Positions 54,853-63,089 of a stretch of DNA of 64,000 bases are shown one piece after another. The position numbers and the translations under genes are program-made. The stretch comes from Streptomyces sp. NBC_00557 (lineage in GTDB: Bacteria > Actinomycetota > Actinomycetes > Streptomycetales > Streptomycetaceae). The stretch covers positions 7,130,001 to 7,194,000 of the forward strand of contig NZ_CP107796.1 of NCBI RefSeq assembly GCF_036345995.1, read 5' to 3'. How positions within the stretch are numbered: the stretch's first letter is position 1; every line of letters starts with the position of its first letter. The notes under the pieces are model-generated. The model saw only the letters and a program-made list of their open reading frames with translations, was not told where the DNA came from and ran no database searches.

Positions 54853-55326
54853 TCAGCCGGGCAGGGAGTCCTCGTCGACGACGTGCATCGCGGCCTCCTC
54901 GGCGGAGGCGGCGGCGCCGTCGATGCCGACGTCGGTGGCGACGAGGGCGGGTTCCTCGTCCTCGTGCGCGCCCTCGTCCGGGGCCACCAGCCGGCCGGAG
55001 CGGCGGTTGCCGACCTCGTTGTCGAGCAGTTCCCCGTCGGTGTCGTGGTCGCCGATGTCGTCGCCGTCAGGGGCGGCCGCATCGGGCAGTTCCTCGGCGA
55101 GCCGCTGGTCGAGGGTCTCGCCCGCCTGGCGCTCGGCCGCCGTCACCCCGACGTGGTTCACCGCCCAGGGACGCTCGGGAGGGGACCAGCCGCGGTCGAG
55201 CGGATCGTCGACGCCGTCGTATTCCAGTGTGTCCTCGGCGTCGAGCACACCCGTGTCCTCCCGGACATCCATGGGATCGGGATCGGGCTGGTAGACGTCG
55301 TCCCCCCAGCCGTCGACGCTGTCCAC
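54853..55326 (-). CDS. DUF5709 acidic protein
   Basis: A 157-residue very acidic protein. (V)DSVDGWGDDVYQPDPDPMDVRED, then DTLEYDGVDDPLDRGWSPPERPWAVNHVGVTAAERQAGETLDQRLAEELPD, then GRLVAPDEGAHEDEEPALVATDVGIDGAAASAEEAAMHVVDE. This is the DUF5709 family, widespread in actinobacteria and unknown in function. GTG 55326 follows GGAGGTACTC. It lies 42 bp upstream of rpmE2 on the same strand and may share its transcript. It is upstream-bounded by a 656-bp repeat-rich gap. Confidence 0.8.
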   Translation of the reverse strand: MDSVDGWGDDVYQPDPDPMDVREDTGVLDAEDTLEYDGVDDPLDRGWSPPERPWAVNHVGVTAAERQAGETLDQRLAEELPDAAAPDGDDIGDHDTDGELLDNEVGNRRSGRLVAPDEGAHEDEEPALVATDVGIDGAAASAEEAAMHVVDEDSLPG

Positions 55327-55510
55327 GAGTACCTCCAGGTGGTGAGGACGGCCGTGCGCCACCCTGAGCGGCGGTGGGTCGCCGGCACGTGTGGCCCGGG
55401 TGTCACACGCCGCGAACCGGGCGGCTGCGGGGCGTTCCCCAAGCCCGTGCCGTTCTCCAGACTTCCACCCCCGGTCGGGACCGCGCAACGGCACGAGCGC
55501 GGGTCATCGC

Positions 55511-55600
55511 CGGGGCCGGGACACCGGAACGAAGGCGGGCGGCTCCCCGGGCCGGGACATCGGCACGAACGCGGGCCGCTTCCCGGGCCGGGACGTCGGC
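55511..55600. repeat. Tandem 36-bp array A
   Basis: Unit starts at 55511 (CGGGGCCGGGACACCGGAAC...), 55547 (CCGGGCCGGGACATCGGCAC...) and a partial copy at 55583 (CCGGGCCGGGACGTCGGCGC...). A more decayed copy precedes at about 55473. Period 36 is a multiple of three, but no frame gives a clear protein. It lies in the 656-bp gap 55327-55982, which otherwise holds only array B and no supported gene. Confidence 0.75.
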
Positions 55601-55761
55601 GCCACCGCATGCCTCCTGGGCGCCCGCGCCATGACCTGGCGGCCCGAAGCACCGGCGGACGCGCCTTCGTGCTTGCCGGGCACGGCCCGTCTTCCCCGTC
55701 CGTCCGCAACGCCGCCGGATCCGGCTTCCCCGGCCCGGGGCGCGCGGCCCGTCTGCCCGTG

Positions 55762-55884
55762 GCGCCGGCAGGCCCGGCCGCAATCCCGCCGTCGGGAGCA
55801 CCGGCAGGTCCGGCCGCAATCCCGCCGTCGGGAGCGCCGGCAGGCCCAGCCGGTGCCCCGCCGTCGGGGGCGCCGGCAGGCCTC
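55762..55884. repeat. Tandem 36-bp array B
   Basis: Units at 55762, 55798 and 55834, plus a partial at 55870, each starting GCGCCGGCAGG or GCACCGGCAGG. The repeat is unrelated to array A but has the same 36-bp period, 160 bp away. In the plus-strand frame starting at the unit it reads APAGPAAIPPSG; changes between units one and two fall at third positions of that frame. Confidence 0.75.
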
Positions 55885-55982
55885 GCCGAGAACGCCCGCC
55901 CCGTGACCGGTCCGGATGCCGGGGGCCGGGGTGAGCGGGCGGTGCGGCGCCTGGGTGCCGGTCATCCGGCTTCGCCGGAGCC

Positions 55983-57764
55983 TCAGCCGTGCCAGGACCG
56001 CCACAGCGCCGCGTACGCGCCGTCCGCCGCGACCAGTTCGTCATGGCTGCCCAGCTCGCTGATGCGGCCGCTTTCCACGACGGCGATCACATCGGCGTCG
56101 TGCGCGGTGTGCAGGCGGTGGGCGATGGCGACCACGGTGCGGCCATCCAGGACACGGGCCAGGGAGCGTTCCAGGTGCCGGGCCGCGCGCGGGTCGAGAA
56201 GCGAGGTCGCCTCGTCGAGGACCAGCGTGTGCGGGTCGGCGAGGACGAGCCGGGCCAGCGCGATCTGCTGGGCCTGCGCCGGGGTCAGCGCCAGCCCTCC
56301 CGAGCCGACCTCGGTGTCCAGGCCGTCGTCCAGGGCCCGTGCCCAGCCGTCCGCGTCGACCGCGTCCAGCGCAGCCCACAGCTCGGCGTCCGAGGCCGCG
56401 GTGCGGGCCAGCAGCAGGTTGTCGCGCAGGGAGCCGACGAAGACATGGTGTTCCTGGTTGACCAGGGCGACGTGCGAGCGGACGCGTTCCGCCGGCATCC
56501 GGGACAGCTCCGCGCCGCCCAGGGTGATGAGGCCCTCCCGGGGTGCGTAGATCCCGGCGAGCAGCCTGCCCAGGGTGGACTTGCCCGCGCCCGAGGGGCC
56601 GACCAGGGCCAGCCGGGTGCCCGGGGCCACCTCCAGGGACACCGTGCGCAGCACGTCGACGCCCTCCCGGTAGCCGAAGCGGACCCGGTCGGCGTGCACG
56701 TCCCGCCCGGCCGGCGCCAGCGAGGCGTCTCCGGCGTCCGGTTCGATCTCCCGCACACCGACCAGGCGGGCGAGCGAGACCTGGGCCACCTGCACCTCGT
56801 CGTACCAGCGCAGGATCAGGTTCACCGGGTCGACGAGCATCTGCGCGATGAGCGCGCCCGTGGTCAGCTGCCCGACCCCGATCCAGCCGCGCAGGACGAA
56901 CACCCCGCCGACCATGAGGACCGAACCGAGCACGATGACGTGGACGGCGTTGATGACCGGGAAGAGCACGGACCGCAGCCAGAGCGTGTACCGCTCCCAG
57001 GCGGTCCACTGCTTGATCCGCCGCTCCGAGAGGGTGACCCGCCGGTCCCCGAGCCGGTGCGCCTCGATGGTGCGGCCCGCGTCCACCGTCTCGGCGAGCG
57101 CGGCGGCGACGGCGGCGTACCCGGCGGCCTCGGAGCGGTAGGCAGAGGGCGCCCGCTTGAAGTACCAGCGGCACCCGGCCACCAGCACCGGCACGGCGAG
57201 CAGCACGGCGGCCGCCAGCGGGGGCGCCGTGACGACGAGCCCGCCGAGCAGCAGCAGAGCCCACACCACGCCGATGGCCAGCTGCGGCACGGCCTCACGC
57301 ATGGCGTTGGCCAAGCGGTCGATGTCGGTGGTGATGCGGGAGAGCAGATCGCCGGTGCCGGCCCGTTCGAGCACGCCCGGCGGCAATCCGACCGACCGCA
57401 CCAGGAAGTCCTCGCGCAGGTCGGCCAGCATCCGCTCGCCGAGCATCGCGCCGCGCAGCCGCACCTGCCGGGTGAACACCGCCTGTATGGCCAGCGCGAG
57501 CACGAACAGGGCTGCAGTCGGGCCCAGATGAAGCTCCCTCGACCGGTCGGACACCCGCTCGACCAGGCCGCCGAGCAGGTACGGACCCACCATGGAGGCG
57601 ATCACTGCGACCGTGTTGACGCCGATGAGCAGCAGGAACGCCCGGCGGTGCCGGCGGAACAGCTCGGCGACGTAGGCGCGCACGGTCGCGGCCTTGCCGA
57701 CGGGCAGGGTGGTGGCGGTCGTCGGGGCCGCCGGATCGTACGCCGGTGGCGCAACGCCGATCAT
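55983..57764 (-). CDS. ABC exporter half-transporter, subunit 1 (intact Walker A, degenerate signature)
   Basis: A 593-residue fused membrane/ATPase half-transporter. Six hydrophobic helices lie in about 40-320. In the ATPase domain: VGPSGAGKSTLGRL (Walker A, intact Lys), ALVNQEHHVF (Q loop), TLVLDEATSLLD (Walker B with catalytic Glu) and VVAIAHRLHTAHD (switch His). The signature reads LALTPAQAQQIALARL instead of LSGGQ. The ATG overlaps the stop of subunit 2 by 4 bases (ATGA), so the pair forms a heterodimer. Its degenerate signature is complementary to the damage in subunit 2 (see findings). The exported substrate is unknown. Confidence 0.93.
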   Translation of the reverse strand: MIGVAPPAYDPAAPTTATTLPVGKAATVRAYVAELFRRHRRAFLLLIGVNTVAVIASMVGPYLLGGLVERVSDRSRELHLGPTAALFVLALAIQAVFTRQVRLRGAMLGERMLADLREDFLVRSVGLPPGVLERAGTGDLLSRITTDIDRLANAMREAVPQLAIGVVWALLLLGGLVVTAPPLAAAVLLAVPVLVAGCRWYFKRAPSAYRSEAAGYAAVAAALAETVDAGRTIEAHRLGDRRVTLSERRIKQWTAWERYTLWLRSVLFPVINAVHVIVLGSVLMVGGVFVLRGWIGVGQLTTGALIAQMLVDPVNLILRWYDEVQVAQVSLARLVGVREIEPDAGDASLAPAGRDVHADRVRFGYREGVDVLRTVSLEVAPGTRLALVGPSGAGKSTLGRLLAGIYAPREGLITLGGAELSRMPAERVRSHVALVNQEHHVFVGSLRDNLLLARTAASDAELWAALDAVDADGWARALDDGLDTEVGSGGLALTPAQAQQIALARLVLADPHTLVLDEATSLLDPRAARHLERSLARVLDGRTVVAIAHRLHTAHDADVIAVVESGRISELGSHDELVAADGAYAALWRSWHG

Positions 57765-59566
57765 GCGCTCTCCTCCATCGCTTCGCGTTCCTGGCGCGCG
57801 CCGACCAGGGCGCCCTCGTCGGCCGCCGCCAGTTCCTCGTCGGTCTCCCGGGTGACCACGGCCCGGTACCGCGGTTCGCTGTCGAGCAGGTCGCGGTGTT
57901 CGCCGACCGCCACCGCCTCGCCGTCGTGGACCAGGACGACGCGGTCCGCGCGGTCGAGCAGCAGCGGCGAGGAGGTGAACACCACGGTCGTACGTCCCGA
58001 GCGCACCCGGCGCAGTCCGTCCGCGATCCGCGCCTCGGTGTGCGAGTCGACCGCGGAGGTGGGCTCGTCCAGCACCAGCACCCCGGGATCCGTGACCAGT
58101 GACCGGGCCAGCGCGAGTCGCTGGCGCTGCCCGCCGGACAGGGAGCGCCCGCGCTCGGTGATATGGGCGTCCATCGGGTCGGCGGCGGCCGGTGCTCCCT
58201 GGACGAGCGCCTCCAGCACGTCGTCGCACTGCGCCGCGGCCAGCGCGTCCGTGGCGCGCACGGCTCCCGAGGAGGGCACGTCGAGCAGGTCGCGCAGCGT
58301 GCCGGACAGCAGGACCGGGTCCTTGTCCTGGACGAGGACGGCGGTGCGGGCGCCGTCCAGGGGGAGTCCGTCCAGGGCGACTCCGCCGAGCAGCACCGAA
58401 CGGCCCGGCTCGGTCGGGTGGCCGCCCAGCCGCTCCGCGAGCCTGCCCGCCGCGTCCGGATCGCCGCAGACCACGGCGGTGAGACGGCCGGCCGGCGCGA
58501 GCAGACCGGTCACGGGGTCGTACAGGTCGCCGCCCGGCACCTCCGCCTCGCGGGTGCCCCCGGTGGCCGTGGACCGCTGCAGCGACAGCACGCGGGCCGC
58601 CCGTTTGGCCGAGGGCCGGGAGAAGGAGTAGGCCATCGCGATCTCTTCGAAGTGGCGCAGCGGATAGTTCAGCACCATCACCGCGCTGTAGACGGTGACG
58701 AGTTCACCGACGGTGATCCGGCCCTGGCGGGCCAGGTCGATGCCGTGCCAGACGACGGCGATGAGCAGCAGCCCGGGCAGCAGTACCTGGACGGCGGAGA
58801 TCAGCGACCACATCCGGGCGCTGCGCACCGCGGCGTGCCGCACCTCCTGCGAGGCGCGGCGGTAGCGGTCGAGGAACAGTTCCTCGCCGCCGATGCCGCG
58901 CAGCACCCGCAGCCCGGCGACCGTGTCCGAGGCCAGCTCGGTGGCCCGGCCCGCCTTCTCGCGCTGCACGTCGGCGCGGCGCGTGGCCCGGGGCAGCAGC
59001 GGCAGCACCGCGACCGCCACGACGGGCAGTCCGACGGCGACGACGATTCCCAGGGCGGGCTGGTAGACGAGCAGTCCGACGCCGACCACGACGACCGTCA
59101 GGGCGGCCGCGGTGAACCGGGAGACCGCTTCCACGAACCACCCGATCTTCTCGACGTCGCCGGTGGAGACCGCCACCACCTCGCCCGCGGCGACCCTCCG
59201 GGTCAGGGCGGAGCCCAGCTCGGCGGCCTTGCGGGCCAGCAGTTGCTGGACGCGGGCGGCCGCCGTGATCCAGTTGGTCACGGCGGCCCGGTGCAGGAAG
59301 GTGTCGCCGAGGGCGATGCCCGTGCCGCACAGCAGCATCAGACCCCCCGTCAGGGCGAGCCGGGTGCCGGAGCGCTCGACCACCGCCTGGACGGCGAGGC
59401 CGACGCAGAAGGGCAGGGCCGAGACGGAGACGAAGTGCAGCAGGCCCCAGGCGAGCGACTTCAGCTGTCCGCCCAGCTGGTTCCGCCAGAGCCACCACAG
59501 GAACCGGGGGCCCGAACGTGCGTCCGGGACGCCCGGATCGGCGTACGGAAGGTCTTGAATCTGCAT
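57761..59566 (-). CDS. ABC exporter half-transporter, subunit 2 (degenerate Walker A, intact signature)
   Basis: A 601-residue partner of subunit 1. Six hydrophobic helices span about 30-320. In the ATPase half the Walker A region reads AVVCGDPDAAGRLAERLGG, with no GKS/GKT, so the P-loop Lys is lost. The switch His is replaced (VVFTSSPLLLDRAD). The signature RSLSGGQRQRLALARSL and Walker B VLVLDEPTSAVD are intact. This subunit alone could not hydrolyse ATP. With subunit 1 it supplies the LSGGQ for one working site. The ATG at 59566 (MQIQDLPYADPG) is preferred. The gene comes first in the operon. Confidence 0.93.
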   Translation of the reverse strand: MQIQDLPYADPGVPDARSGPRFLWWLWRNQLGGQLKSLAWGLLHFVSVSALPFCVGLAVQAVVERSGTRLALTGGLMLLCGTGIALGDTFLHRAAVTNWITAAARVQQLLARKAAELGSALTRRVAAGEVVAVSTGDVEKIGWFVEAVSRFTAAALTVVVVGVGLLVYQPALGIVVAVGLPVVAVAVLPLLPRATRRADVQREKAGRATELASDTVAGLRVLRGIGGEELFLDRYRRASQEVRHAAVRSARMWSLISAVQVLLPGLLLIAVVWHGIDLARQGRITVGELVTVYSAVMVLNYPLRHFEEIAMAYSFSRPSAKRAARVLSLQRSTATGGTREAEVPGGDLYDPVTGLLAPAGRLTAVVCGDPDAAGRLAERLGGHPTEPGRSVLLGGVALDGLPLDGARTAVLVQDKDPVLLSGTLRDLLDVPSSGAVRATDALAAAQCDDVLEALVQGAPAAADPMDAHITERGRSLSGGQRQRLALARSLVTDPGVLVLDEPTSAVDSHTEARIADGLRRVRSGRTTVVFTSSPLLLDRADRVVLVHDGEAVAVGEHRDLLDSEPRYRAVVTRETDEELAAADEGALVGARQEREAMEESA

Positions 59567-59889
59567 GGCGTCCCAGTGGCTCGTGTCAGGGCGGGAACAG
59601 GAAGGAGAGGGGAGGAAGAGAGCGGAGTGGGGAAGGAGGTGGGGCGAGAAGCGGTGACAGGCTGTGAAAGGTTCGCCTCGCTGGGTGGTGAATTTCAAAC
59701 GGTTTTTCCCGTCGGTGGCCGAGGTTCCCCCGCTTCCCGCCACCGGTGACCGCCTCCGGCGCCGTCGCGGGCGCCCCGGCCGGGCCTCACCGGTCAGGTG
59801 TCCAGCCGGCCGACCGCACGCACGAGGGGCGTCACCCGAATGTCTGGAAGATCTCATAATCGCCCGGTACGTGATGCGAGGATGACCGG
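59567..59889. other. Divergent promoter region, ABC exporter and L,D-transpeptidase-like gene
   Basis: These 323 bp contain no supported ORF. The only AT-rich stretch is 59687-59708 (GTGAATTTCAAACGGTTTTT), the likely core of a promoter or operator. A GA-rich tract (GGAGAGGGGAGGAAGAGAGC) lies near 59603. No clear hairpin terminator is seen. Confidence 0.5.
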
Positions 59890-60648
59890 GTGAAGATCCA
59901 CGGTGTGCGGCGAATGACGGTTGCGGTGACGGCTTTTGGGGCTCTGCTGGCCACTGTGCCGGCGTGCGGCGGTCAGGCGTCCGGACCCGCTCGCACCGGC
60001 GGGGAGGGCCCGCGCGGCCAGGTCCCCGGGAGCCCGGCGGCGCGGACCGCACCCACCGCCGACCCGACGCGCATCCCGGGCATCGGTGACCGGCTGCTGC
60101 AGGAGATCCCCCGTGACTCCGGCCAGGTCCTCGCGGTGTACGGCCAAGGCGAGGACTCGCCCGACTCCACCGCCGTGCTGTACACACGGGAGGGCGCGCG
60201 GTGGCGGCCGGTGGCCCGGTGGCCCACGCACAACGGGCGCAACGGCTGGACCACGGACCATCATCTGGGTGACGAGCGCAGCCCCGTCGGCGTGTTCGGT
60301 CTCTCCGACGCAGGCGGTGTGCTCGCCGACCCCGGGACCAGGCTGCCGTACGACCAGGACGAGGAGGCCTACGCGCCGCCGAACGACTGGGGCGAGGCGC
60401 ATCAGCACGACTTCGACTACGTCATCGCCATCGACTACAACCGTGTCCCGGGCACCCCGCCCCACGACGCCACCCGCCCCGAGGGCGACGACAAGGGCGG
60501 TGGCATCTGGCTGCACCTCGACCACGGGGACGGCACGTCCGCGTGCGTCAGCCTGGCCAAGGACGCCATGGAGTTCCTGCTGCGCACCCTCGACCCGGCC
60601 CGGCATCCGGTGGCGGTGATGGGCGACCGGGCGGAACTGCGCGTCTGA
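59890..60648 (+). CDS. L,D-transpeptidase-like (YkuD/ErfK) exported protein
   Basis: A 252-residue protein. The N-terminal signal ends in a lipobox-like TVPACGG, so it is probably a lipoprotein, followed by a Pro/Ala/Gly linker to about residue 60. The catalytic domain shows WPTHNGRNGW, DERSPVGVFGLSDAGG, and GGGIWLHLDHGDGTSACVSLAKDAMEFLLRTLDP with the His and Cys of the YkuD catalytic motif. This suggests L,D-transpeptidase or carboxypeptidase activity on peptidoglycan. GTG 59890 follows GAGGATGACC. It is divergent from the ABC exporter. The fold call is moderate, as the canonical HGT motif is altered. Confidence 0.72.
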   Translation: MKIHGVRRMTVAVTAFGALLATVPACGGQASGPARTGGEGPRGQVPGSPAARTAPTADPTRIPGIGDRLLQEIPRDSGQVLAVYGQGEDSPDSTAVLYTREGARWRPVARWPTHNGRNGWTTDHHLGDERSPVGVFGLSDAGGVLADPGTRLPYDQDEEAYAPPNDWGEAHQHDFDYVIAIDYNRVPGTPPHDATRPEGDDKGGGIWLHLDHGDGTSACVSLAKDAMEFLLRTLDPARHPVAVMGDRAELRV

Positions 60649-60796
60649 CGCACGGACGTCGCCACCGCCGGGGGCTTCCACGGCCGGCGGCGCGGGCGCG
60701 CAGACGCCGGACGCGCGCGGCCCGGCCGGGCCCGATCGCGCCCTTGAGACGGAGGTGTCATTGCGGCCGGTCCCGACTCCCCGTAGAACACCGGCC

Positions 60797-62407
60797 ATGA
60801 GAAGACGGATGGTCATGTCCATGCTTGCCGGAGCGATCCTCCTGGCAAGCGCGCTCTTCGGCACGGGAGCCGCCGCGGTCCAAGCGGCTGACGTCCCGGC
60901 CGAGTTCGGCACCGACTGGCACGACCCGGTCACGGCGGCGCCGCCCGTCGACCGGCCGCCCACCAGGTCCTGCCAGGTCACCCTCGCCGACGCCCGGTTC
61001 CGCGACTTCACCCCGTACCGGGGCGCGTACACCCCGCCCCAGGGCTGCGGCGACCACTGGAGCAAGGTCGTCCTGCGGCTCGACGGCAAGGTGAAGGGCC
61101 GTCAGTACGACCGCCTGGGCTATCTGCACGTGGGCGCGGTCGAGATCCTGCGCACCTCCACCCCGGAGCCCTCGCCGGACGGCATCGAGTGGCACGTCGA
61201 GAAGGACGTCACCCGCTACAGCGACACGTTCCGCAGCCCGCAGGACGTCGAGATGCTGATCGGCAACGTCGTCGACGACACCTACACCGGCGTGATCGAC
61301 GTGCACGTCACGCTCACCTTCTACACGGGCCGCCCGGCGGAGCCGACCCCCGACCGGGTGCTCACCCTTGCCGGCACGCCCGGCGGCACGACGCTCACCG
61401 CGCCGCGCAACAGCGAGCGGATCCTCGCCGAGGTCTACGCGACCGGCTCCGGCGGCGGCTGCGAGGAGTTCTGGTATCTGACCGTGGCCGATCCGGCGTC
61501 GTACTCCTGCAAGGCCGACCACGGGCCCTACCGCGAGGTGCAGATCAAGGTCGACGGGCACCTCGCCGGAATCGCCGCGCCGTTCCCGAACGTCTGGACC
61601 GGCGGCTGGTCCAACCCGTTCCTCTGGTACGTGATCCCGGCGCCGGGCGCCTTCGACGTCCGGCCGATCACCTACGACCTCACGCCCTTCGCGGGCCTGC
61701 TCGACGACGGCCGCCCGCACCGCGTCGACGTCTCCGTCGTCGGCGTGCCCGCGGGGCAGTCGGGCTGGAGCGCGCCGGTGAACGTCCTGGTCTGGCAGGA
61801 CTCCCACCGCGCGCAGCTGACGGGAGCGCTGACCGAGGACAGGGCCACGGACATCGCGAACACTTCGGTCTACACGCCCGGTTCGCAGAACCGTGCCGAC
61901 ACCCGGGCCGGACACCGGCTCACCGTCTCCGGATACCTCGACACCTCGCACGGCCGCGTGACCACCACCGTCACCCGGACGCTCGCCGACACCTCCGTCC
62001 ACCGCTGGACGGACGGCGAGAACACGGACGGACTCGACGCGACCTGGACCGACGACCAGACGGTCGCTGTCGGAGGAGACGGCCCGGCGCGAACGACGCG
62101 CACCCACCGGACGTACACCATGAACGGCGCGACGACCATCGGCGCGGACGACCGGCTGCGCACCGTGCTGACCCTCGGCGACCGCGCGTCGTTCGTGGAA
62201 CTCCGGGACGGCCGGCGCAGCGCCTGGTCGCGGCTCGACGACACCTACAGCGGTGACGCCGCCTACACCGTCAACGTTCCGCGCGACCAGCGGCACGCGG
62301 TCGGCACATCGAGCGAGCGTTACCGGCTGGACGGCTCCGGCGGCTGTTACGACCGTTCGCTGACCACGGTCCAAGGAGTGCTGACGGAGGACCGCGAGCG
62401 CTGCTGA
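60797..62407 (+). CDS. Secreted PNGase A-like peptide-N-glycosidase
   Basis: A 536-residue exported protein. The signal MRRRMVMSMLAGAILLASALFGTGAAAVQA is followed by SCQVTLADARFRDFTPYRGAYTPPQGCGDHWSKVVLRLDGKVKGRQYDRLGYLHVGAVEILRTSTPEPSPDGIEWHVEKDVTRYS, a near-canonical PNGase A N-terminal block. VIDVHVTLTFYTG and GGWSNPFLWYVIPAPGAFDVRPITYDLTPFAGLLDDG follow in the second jelly-roll domain. Acidic PNGases cut the bond between Asn and the N-glycan of glycoproteins and occur in plants, fungi and some actinobacteria. ATG 60797 is used. Several Cys pairs suggest disulfides. Likely role: deglycosylating plant or fungal protein for feeding, inferred. Confidence 0.85.
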   Translation: MRRRMVMSMLAGAILLASALFGTGAAAVQAADVPAEFGTDWHDPVTAAPPVDRPPTRSCQVTLADARFRDFTPYRGAYTPPQGCGDHWSKVVLRLDGKVKGRQYDRLGYLHVGAVEILRTSTPEPSPDGIEWHVEKDVTRYSDTFRSPQDVEMLIGNVVDDTYTGVIDVHVTLTFYTGRPAEPTPDRVLTLAGTPGGTTLTAPRNSERILAEVYATGSGGGCEEFWYLTVADPASYSCKADHGPYREVQIKVDGHLAGIAAPFPNVWTGGWSNPFLWYVIPAPGAFDVRPITYDLTPFAGLLDDGRPHRVDVSVVGVPAGQSGWSAPVNVLVWQDSHRAQLTGALTEDRATDIANTSVYTPGSQNRADTRAGHRLTVSGYLDTSHGRVTTTVTRTLADTSVHRWTDGENTDGLDATWTDDQTVAVGGDGPARTTRTHRTYTMNGATTIGADDRLRTVLTLGDRASFVELRDGRRSAWSRLDDTYSGDAAYTVNVPRDQRHAVGTSSERYRLDGSGGCYDRSLTTVQGVLTEDRERC

Positions 62408-62485
62408 GCACGGCCGTGGGGAGGGTGCGGTGCGCGCTGCGAGCGGCACAGTCGTGACGAGTGCGCGAGCGCGTCGCCCGCACGA

Positions 62486-62521
62486 CGGCGGGCCGTGCAC
62501 CGGATGGTGCGCGGCCCGCCG
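62486..62521. terminator. Bidirectional terminator between the PNGase A-like gene and marR
   Basis: CGGCGGGCCGTGCACC (62486-62501) pairs with GGTGCGCGGCCCGCCG (62506-62521), a 16-bp stem with one G-U wobble and a 4-base loop. It lies 78 bp after the glycosidase stop and 4 bp before the marR stop. Confidence 0.8.
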
Positions 62522-62525
62522 CGGT

Positions 62526-62975
62526 TCAGCAGCTCTTTCCGCCGTCCCCTTCGATCAGGGTCTCCAGCAGGACGCCGAGCACCTGGCGCTCCTTCTCGGT
62601 CAGCGGCGCGAGGATCTCCTCGGCCGCCGAGCGGCGGGCGCCGCGCAGCTCGCGCAGGGTCGCACGGCCCTCGTCCGTCAGCTCGATCCGGGTCACCCGC
62701 CGGTTCGCGGGATCCGGCACCCGCCGTACCTTCCCGCTCGCCTCCAGCCCGTCGACCAGCGTCGTCACCGCGCGGGGCACCACTTCCAGGCGCTCGGCGA
62801 GATCGGCCATGCGCGGGGGCGAGGCGTAGTGCGCCAGCGTGCGCAGCAGCCGGGACTGGGCCGGGGTGACCCCCACGTCGTTCCGTTCCAGATGGCGTTT
62901 CTGGATGCGGTGCACCCGGCGGGTCAGCCGCAGCAACTGCTCGGCGAGCAGGCCGTCGGAATCTGAGGTGGTCAT
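62526..62975 (-). CDS. MarR-family transcriptional regulator
   Basis: A 149-residue MarR regulator: AEQLLRLTRRVHRIQKRHLERNDVGVTPAQSRLLRTLAHYASPPRMADLAERLEVVPRAVTTLVDGLEASGKVRRVPDPANRRVTRIELTDEGRATLREL contains the winged helix with the DPANRRVTRI wing. It is divergent from the ABC exporter at 63090. The shared gap contains TCATTGT...ACAATGA (63000-63024). This is the standard layout for MarR repression of a drug-efflux ABC gene, relieved by a small ligand. ATG 62975 is used. Confidence 0.9.
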   Translation of the reverse strand: MTTSDSDGLLAEQLLRLTRRVHRIQKRHLERNDVGVTPAQSRLLRTLAHYASPPRMADLAERLEVVPRAVTTLVDGLEASGKVRRVPDPANRRVTRIELTDEGRATLRELRGARRSAAEEILAPLTEKERQVLGVLLETLIEGDGGKSC

Positions 62976-62999
62976 GCGGGAACAATATCAGGATGCCGT

Positions 63000-63024
63000 T
63001 CATTGTGAGTATAGGTAACAATGA
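63000..63024. promoter_or_regulatory. Candidate MarR operator between marR and the ABC exporter
   Basis: TCATTGT (63000-63006) and ACAATGA (63018-63024) form 7-bp inverted arms around GAGTATAGGTA. A further AACAAT lies at 62981. The spacer contains TATAGG, a possible rightward -10. The location 66 bp before ATG 63090 fits repression of the ABC gene. Confidence 0.6.
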
Positions 63025-63089
63025 GCTACGATCCGTTCGCCATCGTCGGCCGGCCTCCGGCCGGCGCCCGTTCACCTCCGTAGGAGCCC

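Noticed and set aside
55511..55884. CRISPR array suggested by 36-bp repeats
   Set aside because: The units are directly adjacent without spacers and differ from each other. No cas genes are in the window.
54520..56550. One long plus-strand frame covering rpmE2, DUF5709 and both repeat arrays
   Set aside because: It overlaps two certain minus-strand genes and the ABC gene, and has no domain. Only the array B part shows third-position bias, which I report separately.
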